Notes: a model not told the origin generated them from the letters alone. A stretch of DNA of 64,000 bases from DATAOG01 sp963840925 (GCA_963840925.1 CAWJAY010000026.1:62001-126000); one strand, 5' to 3'. Counted from the stretch's first letter, positions 27,635-37,400 are shown. A program made the numbers and translations.

Positions 27635-28666
27635 ATGACCGGCAACAGCGTTCCGAGCGCGCGCGGCTGGCGGCGCCTGAGTCATCCGTTGGCGTTGCTC
27701 GGGCTCTGGAGCGCGCTCTGGCTGGCACCGGCGGACCCAAGCCTCGCCCAGGCCCTGAGCCCCGAGGCGCTGAATGGCGTGGTCGAGGTCGAGGCGGTGA
27801 TCCCGGGCGATGCGCGCACCGCCGACACGCTCGGGACCGAGCGCCAGGGCAGCGGCGTGGTGATCGACGACGACGGCCTGATCCTGACCATCGGCTATCT
27901 GATCCTCGAGGCGAGCGAGGTCACGGTGCGGGGCCCCGGGCCCGATCCGGTCCCGGCCGAGATCGTGGCCTACGATCACGAGACCGGCTTCGGCCTGCTC
28001 CGGGCCAAAGGGCCGCTCGGCGCAGCACCGGTGCCGCTCGGCGACTCCGCCGGGCTGAGCCCGATGCAGCCCTTGCTCGTGGTCAGCCGCACCGGGGCGC
28101 TCGAGGCCGCCGGGGTGTACCTGGTCGACCGGCGCGATTTCGCCGGCTACTGGGAGTATCTGCTCGAGGACGCGATCTTCACCTCGCCGCCGCACGCGGC
28201 GTTCGGCGGCGCCGCGCTGGTCGATGCCGAGGCCCGCCTGGTCGGCATCGGCTCGCTGTTCGTCCCCGATGCCGGCCTTCGCGAGGGGCCGCTGCCGGGC
28301 AACATGTTCGTGCCGGTCGATCAGCTGAAGCCGATCATGGCCGACCTGCTCGCCAGCGGCCGCCGCGCCGATCCGCCACGGCCCTGGCTCGGGGTGACCC
28401 TCGAGGAGCATCGCGGCTACGTGTTCGTGACCCGGGTCGCGCCGGACAGCCCGGCCGCGAGCGCCGGCGTCCGCTCGGACGATCTGATCCTCGGCGTCGG
28501 CGGCATCCCAGTCGGCGGCCTGAGCGACTTCTACCGCAAGCTCTGGGGCCTCGGCGAAGCCGGGGTCGAGGTGCCGCTCGAGCTGCTCCAGGGCATGCAG
28601 CCGCGGGCGCTCTCGATCCGCTCGGGCAACCGCTATCGCTATCTCAAGTTGAACCCGACCTACTGA
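27635..28666 (+). CDS. HtrA-like protein with degenerate protease site and a PDZ domain
   Basis: A 343-residue exported protein: signal peptide (LALLGLWSALWLAPADPSLAQA), a trypsin-fold domain, then a PDZ domain (about 245-330, PWLGVTLEEHRGYVFVTRV, RSDDLILGVGGIPV). The fold is of DegP/HtrA type, but the expected His segment reads DGLILTIGYLILEA with no histidine. The expected GNSGGP segment reads HAAFGGAALV, with alanine or phenylalanine in place of the serine. It is therefore probably not a protease but a periplasmic binding or regulatory protein. creA follows 29 bp downstream. Confidence 0.85.
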   Translation: MTGNSVPSARGWRRLSHPLALLGLWSALWLAPADPSLAQALSPEALNGVVEVEAVIPGDARTADTLGTERQGSGVVIDDDGLILTIGYLILEASEVTVRGPGPDPVPAEIVAYDHETGFGLLRAKGPLGAAPVPLGDSAGLSPMQPLLVVSRTGALEAAGVYLVDRRDFAGYWEYLLEDAIFTSPPHAAFGGAALVDAEARLVGIGSLFVPDAGLREGPLPGNMFVPVDQLKPIMADLLASGRRADPPRPWLGVTLEEHRGYVFVTRVAPDSPAASAGVRSDDLILGVGGIPVGGLSDFYRKLWGLGEAGVEVPLELLQGMQPRALSIRSGNRYRYLKLNPTY

Positions 28667-28695
28667 GGTCCGGACCGACGCCCTGGAGGAGCCCG

Positions 28696-29178
28696 GTGTC
28701 TGCGAACGCGATCACCCTGGCCGGCGTGACCGGCGGCCTGATGCTGCTCGTCTCGGCGGCGGCTGCCGACGAGGTCGGCAGCTTCACCAACGACTGGACC
28801 GGCAACGGCATCGTGGTCGAGGCGATCGCCGATCCCAAGATCGAAGGCATCACCTGCCACATCGCCCGCTTCGACCGCGGTCTGATCGACAAGCTGACCA
28901 AGGGCGACTGGTTCGAGGATCCATCCAATGCGTCGATCGCCTGCCGCCAGACCGGCCCGCTCGTGATCGGCGACATCGAGCGCGACGAGGGCGGCGAAGA
29001 GGTCTTCAGCCAGCGCATCAGCCTGATCTTCAAGTCGCTGGCCGTGCGCCGCATCTATGATCAGAAGAACAGCACGCTGGTCTATGTCATCTATTCGCGG
29101 CAGGTGAAGGAGGGCAGCGCCAAGATGGCAATCAGCACCGTGGCGCTGGACGGCGCGAACGTCACCTGGAGCGAGTGA
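28696..29178 (+). CDS. creA: CreA family periplasmic protein
   Basis: A 160-residue protein of the CreA family, function unknown. It has a signal peptide (ITLAGVTGGLMLLVSAAAAD) and the conserved core VVEAIADPKIEGITCHIAR, DPSNASIACRQTGPL, EEVFSQRISLIFKSLAVRR and YDQKNSTLVYVIYS. The GTG is chosen because GGAGGA lies just upstream. It is 29 bp downstream of the HtrA-like gene, so the two are probably expressed together in the periplasm. Confidence 0.92.
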   Translation: MSANAITLAGVTGGLMLLVSAAAADEVGSFTNDWTGNGIVVEAIADPKIEGITCHIARFDRGLIDKLTKGDWFEDPSNASIACRQTGPLVIGDIERDEGGEEVFSQRISLIFKSLAVRRIYDQKNSTLVYVIYSRQVKEGSAKMAISTVALDGANVTWSE

Positions 29179-29189
29179 GGCGGTAGCGC

Positions 29190-30002
29190 TCAGAACCGGC
29201 CGCGGGCATAGCGCCAGAGCAGGTCGAGCGGTGCCAGCGGCGAGCGCCGGTGCAGCGCCGCGCTCGAGCCGGTCCGGCGCAGCTGCTGCAGCTGCCGCCC
29301 GGCGAGCGTGCCCGGCAACAGCGCAGCCAGCGCGGCCCGGGGCACCGACCGCCGCTCTGCCCTCGCCGCCGCCAGTCGCTCGAGACCCCGCGCGGCGATC
29401 GCCGCGATCACCGGCGCGAGATCCTGGTCCGCCAACGGCGCGGTCGGATCGACGCCGTGGGGCGCGAGCGCTGCTGCCGGCAGCGTCAGGCGTCCGTGGC
29501 GGAGATCGCTATCCAGCGCGCGCAGTTGGTCGCTGAGCCCGATCGCGGCGCCGACCTTGCGCCCGACCTCGAGCGCCGCCGGATCGCTCGCGCCGAGCAG
29601 CACGAGCGCTGCCTGGACGATCGCGGCGGCGCTGCGCTCGAGCGCCTCGAGATCGGCGGGCGGCGGCTCTTCCAGCCCGGCCGCGCAGGCGTCGAGCGCG
29701 GCTTCCAGGTGCACACGGCAGCCGGGTGCGGTGCTGAGCGTGGTCTGGAGCGCCTGGGCGACCGGATGGGCCGGGGGCCGGCCGGCGGCGATCGCAGCCA
29801 GCGCTTCCCGCCACCACTGCAGCCGGATCAGGCCCGCGATCGGCTGGCTGACCACGCGTGGCGCCTTGCCGACCTCGTGCTCGAACGCGTAGAGCGCGAA
29901 CAGCGCCGGGCGCGCCGCCGCGGGCGCGAACAGGGTCGCGAGATGACGATCCGCGGCCGCGCTCCGGACCAGCCCGGTGCAGTAGGCAAGCTCGGCACTC
30001 AG
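29190..30002 (-). CDS. Squalene/phytoene synthase-family protein (NDUFAF6-like)
   Basis: About 270 residues of the squalene/phytoene synthase fold: LSAELAYCTGLVR, ALFALYAFEHEVGKAPRVV, IRLQWWREALA, and GLSDQLRALDSDLRHGRLTL. The first aspartate-rich motif is degenerate (YAFEHEVGK), as in NDUFAF6-type complex I assembly factors, so prenyl synthesis is doubtful. No ATG, GTG or TTG fits the conserved N-terminus. A CTG at 30002, overlapping the cyclase stop, is the best position. The nearest ATG is far upstream at 30236, inside the cyclase gene. Confidence 0.8.
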   Translation of the reverse strand: MSAELAYCTGLVRSAAADRHLATLFAPAAARPALFALYAFEHEVGKAPRVVSQPIAGLIRLQWWREALAAIAAGRPPAHPVAQALQTTLSTAPGCRVHLEAALDACAAGLEEPPPADLEALERSAAAIVQAALVLLGASDPAALEVGRKVGAAIGLSDQLRALDSDLRHGRLTLPAAALAPHGVDPTAPLADQDLAPVIAAIAARGLERLAAARAERRSVPRAALAALLPGTLAGRQLQQLRRTGSSAALHRRSPLAPLDLLWRYARGRF

Positions 30003-31393
30003 GCGAGGACCACCAGGTCGAGCGGGGCATCGAGGCCGGCGACCCGGCGCGCCGGGCGGGCCTCGTGGCGCGCCGCCGGCCGGTAGTCCTGGGCCAGCGC
30101 CAGCTGGTAGGCAGCGGCCGGGCAGAGCGCCCGGACCCGCTCTGCCTTGGTGTGCTTCTCGAGCTTGGCGGCGAGGTTCACCGCGTCGCCGATCACCGTA
30201 TACTCGAGCCGCGAGCGGTCGCCGATCGTGCCGCACATCACCGGCCCGGTCGCGAGCGCGGCGCCGACCCGAGGCGCCGGCCGGCCGGCCGCCCGGCGGT
30301 CTGCGGCCCAGGTCGCGGTCGTCTCGAGCACCGCGTCGATCGCGCGCAGCCCGTCGGCGGCGAAGGTCGTGCTCGGGTGGGTCGCGCCGAAGCTGGCGAG
30401 AATGCCATCGCCCATGAACTTGTCGATGCTGCCGGCCCGGGCCGTGATCGCGGCGACCACCCGCGACTGGTATTCCGAGAGCAGTTGCATGACCTCGCCG
30501 GGTGAGAGGCTGTGGGTGAGCAGCGTGAAGCCGCGCAGGTCGACCATCAGGATCGCGGCCTCGCGCAGCTCCGCCTGGCCGGGCTCGAGCGCGATGTCGC
30601 TGTCGCGGATCCGGCCGGCGACCTCGGGCGCGAAGAAGCGCGACAGCTCGGCCGCCGCCAACTGGTCGGCGACCGCCCGGAACAGGAGCTTGCGCGCGCG
30701 CAGCAGGCCGATCGCGAGGATCAGCGTCACCATCAGCACCGAGACGATCTTGTCGAACTCGGCGCCGATCAGGATCGTGTAGGACATCATGTAGGCGCGG
30801 AAATCGTGGGTGATCGCGGTCGCCGGATCGGCCAGCGCGTAGCCGACCAGGACCAGCCAGCCGACCGCGGCGGTGACCCCGGCGAGCACGACCAGGCCCG
30901 GCTCGAGCCGGAGCGTGCGCAGCGCGATCAGGATGAACGCGTACATCAGCGTCGGCGCCTTCAGATAGAGCGCGGCCGGAGCCTGATACTGGAGGTGGAA
31001 GCTCCAGATCGTCACCATCAGCATCGTGATGTCGACCACGACCGACAGCGCGAGGAACCAGGGTTTCAGCCGGCGCTGCCAGGCGAGCCAGAGCCGGATC
31101 AGCGTGAACGCGGCGTAGACCGCAAGGGTCACCGGCACCGGCTCGAACGGCACGCCCGGCGGGAACGCCTTCGGGGTCAGCGCGTACAGGATCGCGAAGG
31201 TCGCGATCGCCAGCATCTGCAGCAGCGTGACCAGGATCTCGCTCGCCTCCTGCTCGGCCATGATCGCGTCCTGAACGCGCTCTGGCAGGCGCGCGGGCAA
31301 GGGCGGCCCGAACAGGAAGCTCCGGGCCCGGATCAAGGGCGGGCGGCCGGCGGGTGCGACGGTCGCGATCTCGGTACGCATGTCGAGGCTCAT
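29999..31393 (-). CDS. Membrane-bound class III adenylate/guanylate cyclase
   Basis: A 464-residue protein. The N-terminal half has about six membrane segments (for example ILVTLLQMLAIATFAILYAL and VVVDITMLMVTIWSFHLQ). The C-terminal cyclase domain starts near 265. Both metal-binding aspartates are present (AILMVDLRGFTLL and IDKFMGDGILASFG), as is the transition-state region YTVIGDAVNLAAKLE. It should make cyclic AMP or cyclic GMP. The signal sensed by the membrane part is unknown. It overlaps the NDUFAF6-like gene by a few bases. Confidence 0.9.
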   Translation of the reverse strand: MSLDMRTEIATVAPAGRPPLIRARSFLFGPPLPARLPERVQDAIMAEQEASEILVTLLQMLAIATFAILYALTPKAFPPGVPFEPVPVTLAVYAAFTLIRLWLAWQRRLKPWFLALSVVVDITMLMVTIWSFHLQYQAPAALYLKAPTLMYAFILIALRTLRLEPGLVVLAGVTAAVGWLVLVGYALADPATAITHDFRAYMMSYTILIGAEFDKIVSVLMVTLILAIGLLRARKLLFRAVADQLAAAELSRFFAPEVAGRIRDSDIALEPGQAELREAAILMVDLRGFTLLTHSLSPGEVMQLLSEYQSRVVAAITARAGSIDKFMGDGILASFGATHPSTTFAADGLRAIDAVLETTATWAADRRAAGRPAPRVGAALATGPVMCGTIGDRSRLEYTVIGDAVNLAAKLEKHTKAERVRALCPAAAYQLALAQDYRPAARHEARPARRVAGLDAPLDLVVLA

Positions 31394-31622
31394 CCCGCTG
31401 CTCGTGCCAGCACCGCCATCGGCGCTCGCGGAGGCGCGCCGGGCGGCGGCCTTGGATGTGGCCAGATGCCGGGCGCGGCGTCAGCCCTTTTCGGCCGTGC
31501 TCAAGCGAATGTGCACCGGTGTGTCCGCGCCGGGGCGGGCTTTGCTTTCCCGGGTCGATGGCTTATCTAGCGATGCATCGGAAACTCGTGGCGGCACCAC
31601 GACTGAGCGAGGCGAGGACACC

Positions 31623-32225
31623 ATGGCTTTCGAACTCCCCGACCTGCCCTACCCGTACGATGCCCTGGAGCCCTACATGTCGTCCAGGACCTTGCATCTG
31701 CACCACGACAAGCATCATCAGACCTACGTCACCAACCTCAACAATCTGATCGAGGACACCGATCTCAAGAACGCCTCGCTCGAGGAGATCGTCACCGCCT
31801 CGGCCAAGGACCCGGCCAAGTCGGGCATCTTCAACAACGCCGGGCAGCATTGGAACCACCGGCTGTTCTGGCGGGTGATGAAGAAGGGCGGCGGCGGCAC
31901 GCCGGGCGGCGAGCTGGCGCGCCGGATCAACGATGCGTTCGGCAACTTCGAGAGCTTCAAGGACCAGTTCAAGACCGCCGCCGTGACCCAGTTCGGCAGC
32001 GGCTGGGGCTGGCTCGCGCTCGACGGCGACGCGCTCAAAGTGCTGAAGACGCTGAACGGCTCCAACCCGCTGGTCGAGGGCATGACGCCGCTGCTCGGGA
32101 TCGACGTCTGGGAGCATGCCTATTATCTCGATTACGAGAACCGGCGGCCGGAATACGTGGCCGCGTTCCTCAACCATCTGGTCGACTGGGACACGGTCGA
32201 GGCCGAGCTCAAGAAGGCGCTCTGA
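31623..32225 (+). CDS. sodB: Superoxide dismutase (Fe/Mn type, probably Fe)
   Basis: A 200-residue cytoplasmic dismutase. Metal ligands lie in LHLHHDKHHQTYV, NAGQHWNHRLFW, DVWEHAYYLDYENRR (Asp and His). GSGWGWLALDGD is the usual core strand. Length and the QHWNH pattern suggest the iron form. The start follows GAGGCGAGGACACC. It has its own 229-bp upstream region, divergent from the cyclase gene. Confidence 0.96.
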   Translation: MAFELPDLPYPYDALEPYMSSRTLHLHHDKHHQTYVTNLNNLIEDTDLKNASLEEIVTASAKDPAKSGIFNNAGQHWNHRLFWRVMKKGGGGTPGGELARRINDAFGNFESFKDQFKTAAVTQFGSGWGWLALDGDALKVLKTLNGSNPLVEGMTPLLGIDVWEHAYYLDYENRRPEYVAAFLNHLVDWDTVEAELKKAL

Positions 32226-32317
32226 GCCCCGGGCTCGCCCGCCGGCGCGCCCGCTTGGCAGAGCAACGGCTTGGGACCGGCTTGGCCGCAGTCTTACCGC
32301 GAGCAGGGACCGAAGCC

Positions 32318-33064
32318 ATGACTGCCGGGCGGGGCTCGATCGGGGTGCTGGGTCTGGTGCTCGCGCTGGCGCTGGCGGGCTGCGCGGCCAGCACGACCGC
32401 GATCAGCAAGCGCAACCTCGACGTCCAGACCAAGATGACCGAGACGATCTTCCTCGACCCGGTGGCGCCGGCCGAGCGCACGGTGTTCGTCCAGGTCCGC
32501 AACACCTCGGACAAGCCCGACTTCGACATCGAGCCGGCGGTCCGGGCCGCGGTCGAGGGCCGCGGCTACCAGGTGGTCGACGATCCGACCCAGGCCCGCT
32601 ATCTGCTCCAGGCGAACGTGCTCCAGGCCGGCCGCAACTCGGACAGCGCGGCCGAGCACACCTTCGCCGGCGGCTTTGGCAGCATGATCCTGGGCGGGGC
32701 GGCGGGCGCCGGCGCCGGCCGGATCGCGAGCGATGACCCGGCCGTGATCATCGGCGGCGCGCTCGCCGGGGCTGCGGTCTCGGGCCTGGCGGATGCCTTC
32801 GTCCAGGACGTCACCTACAGCATCATCTCGGACGTCCAGGTCTCGGAGCGGGTGCCGGCCGGGGTGATCGTGACCGAGAGCCAGCGCCAGAACCTGAGCC
32901 AGGGCACGTCCGGCAACCGGGTCCTGAGCTCGACCGAGACCAGCGACTGGAAGCGCTACCGCACCCGGGTCATGAGCAAGGCGAACAAGGTCAACCTCGA
33001 GTTCGAGGAGGCGGCGCCCGACCTGGTCGCGGGCCTGACCCGCTCGATCGGCAATATTTTCTGA
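32318..33064 (+). CDS. TraT-family outer-membrane lipoprotein
   Basis: A 248-residue lipoprotein: the signal ends in the lipobox LALAGC, and the mature chain starts CAASTTAISKRNLDVQTKM. It matches plasmid TraT along its length (TVFVQVRNTSDKPD, YQVVDDPTQARYLLQANVL, a glycine-rich hydrophobic middle, DVTYSIISDVQVSERV, RTRVMSKANKVNLEFEEA). TraT of F-like plasmids blocks conjugation and resists complement. Chromosomal relatives exist with unknown roles. No tra genes are nearby. It lies downstream of sodB. Confidence 0.9.
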   Translation: MTAGRGSIGVLGLVLALALAGCAASTTAISKRNLDVQTKMTETIFLDPVAPAERTVFVQVRNTSDKPDFDIEPAVRAAVEGRGYQVVDDPTQARYLLQANVLQAGRNSDSAAEHTFAGGFGSMILGGAAGAGAGRIASDDPAVIIGGALAGAAVSGLADAFVQDVTYSIISDVQVSERVPAGVIVTESQRQNLSQGTSGNRVLSSTETSDWKRYRTRVMSKANKVNLEFEEAAPDLVAGLTRSIGNIF

Positions 33065-33129
33065 CGCTGGCGCGGCCGGATTGACTGACGCTGGCGCGGC
33101 CGGATTGTCTGACGCTGCGCGGCCGGCTC
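33061..33129. repeat. 24-bp tandem repeat between convergent genes
   Basis: Two near-identical 24-bp units (core CTGACGCTGGCGCGGCCGGA) and a third, truncated and divergent unit fill the space between the traT-like stop and the MOSC stop. Each unit starts with a TGA in the traT frame region, so the repeat also supplies extra stops. It may be a termination region or slippage product. Confidence 0.75.
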
Positions 33130-33679
33130 AGACCTTGCTGACCAGATCGCCGACCGTGATCCTTCCGGGCCGGGCGACCCGGGCGTAGATCCCGCGCAGG
33201 TGCAGGCGCTTGCCGTCTTTGGAGTTGACGAAGCGGGTCGCCTCGAGCCCGAACCGCTCGCCGAACTTCTTGCAGCCGTTGTGGGCGACCGCGGTGATCT
33301 CGAGCAGAGTGGTGCCGATCGCAAGGCGCGTGCCGGGCGGCAGGTTGGCGGCGCTGAGGTCGAGGTCGACGTAGAGGTTGTCGCCGGCGAGCGGCCAGCG
33401 CGCCTCGTCCTGCGCGACCAGCGCGATCGTGCGGGCGTTCATGATCGCGACCTGGACGTCCGGGTGCGGGCGGCCATCGGGCAGCGACATCCAGCAGCCC
33501 TGGGCCCAGTTGTCGCCATGCACGCCAAGCTCGGCGCTGAGCTCGCACTGGCGCAAGCTCTCGCGGGCATCGGTCGCCGGGCGGATCACGACCGCCTTCA
33601 AGACGCCCCGGTCGGTGGGCGAGCGTAAGATCTGATCCAGCCCGGCCTCGAGCTGGTCCCGGTTCAGGTGGCGTCCCAT
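33128..33679 (-). CDS. MOSC domain-containing protein
   Basis: A 183-residue MOSC (molybdenum cofactor sulfurase C-terminal) domain protein. The core VQVAIMNARTIALVAQ, WPLAGDNLYVDLDLS, GTTLLEITAVAHNGCKKFGE contains the conserved cysteine of the fold. Proteins of this kind handle molybdopterin-bound sulfur or act as molybdenum enzymes on N-hydroxylated compounds. An AAGGAAG site precedes the ATG. The molybdenum genes moaC, moeA and coxL in this window give it a plausible context, not proof. Confidence 0.85.
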   Translation of the reverse strand: MGRHLNRDQLEAGLDQILRSPTDRGVLKAVVIRPATDARESLRQCELSAELGVHGDNWAQGCWMSLPDGRPHPDVQVAIMNARTIALVAQDEARWPLAGDNLYVDLDLSAANLPPGTRLAIGTTLLEITAVAHNGCKKFGERFGLEATRFVNSKDGKRLHLRGIYARVARPGRITVGDLVSKV

Positions 33680-33698
33680 CCGCGTTCTTCCTTTGCGC

Positions 33699-34046
33699 TC
33701 AGAGCACCTGGGCCAGCACGTGGCGGCGCTCGCTCGTGAACGGCCGCACCTCGCGCGGCCAGCGCCCGGCCTCGACCGCGCGCGCCCAGGCTTCGCTCGC
33801 CAGCACGTCCGGGCTCTCGAGCTCGTAGATCGCGGTATAGCGGGGGCTGGCCGCGGCGAACGGCTTGCGCTCGCCGCCGATCGCGAGCGCGAACGGCTCG
33901 CTCCTGACCCGGGTCACGGCGAGCACGCCCGGCACCGCCAAGAGGTTGGGGATGTGCTCACGGTCGTAGACCTCGTTGAACAGCGCCTCCTTCTCGGGCG
34001 CCACGTCCATGCTGGCCATGAAGACGAATTTCGCGGCGATCGGCAT
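33699..34046 (-). CDS. Small dimeric alpha-beta barrel-like protein
   Basis: A 115-residue protein without signal or membrane segment. MDVAPEKEALFNEVYDREHI, PNLLAVPGVLAVTRVRSE and YTAIYELESPDVLASEAW show the pattern of ferredoxin-like dimeric alpha-beta barrels (EthD/DUF4286-like, often written as degradation-associated or stress proteins). GGGGAGGGG precedes the start. It is 20 bp upstream of the MOSC gene and probably co-transcribed with it. The substrate is unknown. Confidence 0.7.
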   Translation of the reverse strand: MPIAAKFVFMASMDVAPEKEALFNEVYDREHIPNLLAVPGVLAVTRVRSEPFALAIGGERKPFAAASPRYTAIYELESPDVLASEAWARAVEAGRWPREVRPFTSERRHVLAQVL

Positions 34047-34477
34047 GACCCCTCCCCGTCTCGATGCTCGTGACCCTGGCGCACGAGCCTACCTCGCGCC
34101 AAGCCCTCGAGCCATTCAAGACTTGTGGCGAGCAAAGCTTGAATTCCGCCTGGGCTTTGGGTTCGTTTGGTATTTTGCGCCGGCGACTTGGCGGCGCGTT
34201 GCCGGAATCGTCGATCCCCGGTAGGAGGGTTTTCCACTGTCTCTGATACCAGCGCATAGGAAAATATGCAAGGACTGGCCACAAACAGGGCTCCGGACCT
34301 CATTCTGGGCAGCTTCCGTGGCCGGTGCTAGGCTATTGGGGCTGTCGGGCGGGCTTGGAGCAGTCCGGACTTGCCGTCGGGGCCGGCGGCGCTAGGGTCT
34401 GGCGGAGCGCTTCGCGACCCAGGCGCACGTGCGGCCAAGTCCGGCTGCTCGGGGTCCGGCGCACGGGGAGGCAGGCC
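34047..34477. other. Long intergenic region before the giant coiled-coil gene
   Basis: This 431-bp stretch between divergent genes has no coding sequence I can support. Its first 250 bp are less GC-rich than the surroundings, so promoters for both flanking genes probably lie there, but I could not pick a convincing -35/-10 pair. GGGGAG (34465-34470) is the ribosome site of the downstream gene. Confidence 0.5.
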
Positions 34478-37400
34478 ATGGATCTGGCAGGCGGGCTCAT
34501 TGTGCTGATCGTGTTCTTGATCTGCTATGTGGCGGACACGAAAATCAGGCTCGGCGCGGCGCAGACGACGATCGAAGGACTGCAGACGACGCGCGAGCGA
34601 TTTGCCGAGCTCGAGACCGAGCGCGCCCAGATGAGCGCGCAGCTCGCGCGATTGGGCACCGAGCGTGCCCAGCTGACCGACCAGGTCGCGGCGCTTGCCG
34701 ACCCCGACGCGCTCGGGGGTCGCGCCGACGCGGCCGCCGGCGCGCTCGCGGCCGCGGTGCGCGCGCGCGCCACGCTCGAGCAGCAGCTGGTCCGCGCCGA
34801 CAGCGAGATCGAAGCCCTCGAGGGCCACAACGCCGAGCTGCAGCAGGCGCTGGCGGCAAGCCAGGATGCGAGCGCCAGGTGGCAGGCGGGCGTCGAGGCG
34901 CTGAGCGCGGACCAGGACGCGCTGGACAGCCAGCTCGCGGACTTGCAGGGCAGCCACCAGGCGCTCCAGAGCGAAGCGGCCGAGACCAGGGCACGGCTCG
35001 AGGCCGCGCAGACGAAGATAGTGGAACTCCAGACGACCAGCGAGCGGCTGCGCGGGTCGGTCAACGAGCTGGAGACCGAGCGCGCGCGGCTGAGCGCCGA
35101 GATCGCCGGCCTGACGACCGAGCGCGACCAGCTGAACCAGCGGGTGAGCGCGCTGCAGGCGACCAGCGGCGCCTTCGAAGGCCGGCTCGCGGCGGCCGCC
35201 GACCTGCGCGCCGCCGCCGAGCGGGCGCGCGACATGATGGAGCAGCAGCTGGCCGGCGCCGAACGCGAGGTCGAAGCGCTCGAGCGCCGCAGCGAGGAGC
35301 TCGAGCGGGCGCTGGCGCACAGCCGCGAGGCGGGCGCGCGCTCCGAGGCCGAGGTGGAGCGGCTGAGCGCGGCGCGCCAGGCGCTCGAGGCCCAGCTCGC
35401 GGCCTTGCAGGACAGCCATGCGGCGCTCCAGACCGAGGCCGCGGAGAGCAGCGAGCGGCTCGGGGTGGCGGAGGCCGCGCTCGCCGAGGTCACGACGACC
35501 CGCGAGCGCCTGGGCCGGTCCGTGGCCGGGCTGGAGAGCGAGCGCGAACAGTTGCGCACCCAGCTTGCCGACCTGGGCGGCGAGCGTGACCGGCTGAGCG
35601 AGCGCCTCGCAGCGCTTCAGGCCAGCAACGAGGCGCTCGAAGGGCGGCTCGAGGAGACCGCCGCGACGCTCGCGGCCGCCGAGCACGCGCGCGATGCGCT
35701 GGCGCAGCAGCTGAGCGACGCCGACGCCGAGATCGAGACGCTCGAGGGCCGCTCCGAGGAGCTGCGGCGGGTGTTGACCGCGAGCGAGGCGGCCGGCGCC
35801 GCGCGGCAGGCCCGGGTCGAGGCGTTGAGCGCGGAGCGAACCGCGCTCGCCGATCAGCTTGCGGCCGTGCAGACCAGGGAGGAGGCGCTCCAGGCCGAAG
35901 CGGCCGAGACCAGGGAGCAGCTCGACGCGGCGCAGGCGGCCGTGCTCGAGCTGGAGACCACGCGCAAGCGGCTGCGCGGGTCGCTGGCCGGGCTCGAGAA
36001 CGAGCGCGCCGAGCTGCGCACGCAGGTCACCGATTTGCACGGCGAGCGTGACCGGCTGACCGAGCGGCTCGCAGCGCTGCAGGCCAGCAACGAGGCGCTC
36101 GAAGGCAGGGTCGACGAGGCCGCCAGCGCGGTCGCGGCTGCGGAGCGCGCGCGCCACGCGCTGGCGCAGCAGCTGGCCGGCGCCGGGCGCGCGATCGAGA
36201 GCCTCGAGCGCCGCAGCGCCGACCTCCAGCAGGCGCTGAGCGCGAGCGAGGAGGCGAGCGCCGAGCGGCAGGCCCGGGTCGAGGCGCTGACCGCCGGCGA
36301 GGAGGCGCTGGAGGGCCAGCTCGCGGCGTTGCAGACCAGCCATCAGGCGCTCCAGACCGAAGCGGCCGAGACCAGCGCTCAGCTCGAGGCGGCGCGGGCC
36401 GCCGTCGGGCAGCTGGAGACGACGCGCGAGCGGCTGGGCCGATCGCTGGCGCGCCTGGTGACCGAGCGTGACCGGCTGAGCGAGCAGCTCGCCGCCCTTC
36501 AGGCGAGCAATGAGGCGCTCGAGCAGCGGGCGGCCGAGGGGGTCAGCGCGCTCGCGGCTGCGGAGCGCGAGCGGGACGCGCTTGCGCAGCAGCTGGCCGA
36601 CGCTGAGAGCGCGCTCGAGGCGCTCAAGGACCGCGCTGATGATCTGCAGCAGGCGCTGGCGGCGAGCGAGCAGGCGAGCGCCGAGCGGCAGGCCAGGATC
36701 GGGGCGCTGACCGCCGAGCAGCAGGCACTCGGGAGCCAGCTCGCTGCCTTGCAGACCAGCCATGCCGCGCTGCAGGTTGACGCCACCGAAACCAGGGATC
36801 GGCTCGAGGCGGCGAAGGCGACGATCGAGGAGCTGGAGAGCGCGCGCGACGATCTACGCGGATCGGTCGCCGGGCTCGAGAGCGAGCGTGCACGCTTAAG
36901 TGCCGACCTCGCCCGCCTGGCGACCGAGCGTGACCGGCTGGACGAACAGCTCGCGGCGCGGCAGGCGGACCACGAGGCGCTCGAAAGCCGCCTCAGGCAG
37001 ACCGCCGGCGCGCTGGCCGCGGCGGAGCGAGCGCGCGCGACCACCGCGCAGAAGCTGGCCGAAGCCGAGAGCGAGATCGAGACGCTCGAGAGCCGCACCG
37101 AAGAGCTCCGGCGGGCGTTGGCGGCGAGCGAAGAGGCGGGCACGGAGCGGCAGACCCAGGTCGAGGCGCTGACGGCGGAGCAGAAGGCGCTCGCCGATCA
37201 GCTCGCGGCCGCGCAGAGCAGCCATGAGGCGCTCCAGGCCGAAGCGGCCGAGGTCCAGGACCGGCTGGAGGTGGGGCAGACCAGGATCGTCGAGCTGGAG
37301 ACGGCGCGCGAGCGCCTGCGCGGGTCGGTCGCGGGGTTGGAGACCGAGCGCGCAGGGTTGACCACGCAGGTCACCGAGCTGGTGACCGAGCGGGCGCAAC

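Noticed and set aside
29190..30236. Start of the NDUFAF6-like protein at the ATG at 30236
   Set aside because: It would add 78 unconserved residues lying entirely within the adenylate cyclase gene.
32318..33064. Evidence for an integrated conjugative plasmid
   Set aside because: Only TraT is present; there are no other transfer, replication or integrase genes.
34328..36763. An 811-codon minus-strand frame opposite the coiled-coil gene
   Set aside because: It mirrors the repeats of the plus-strand gene and has no domain; the plus strand has a ribosome site and membrane anchor.
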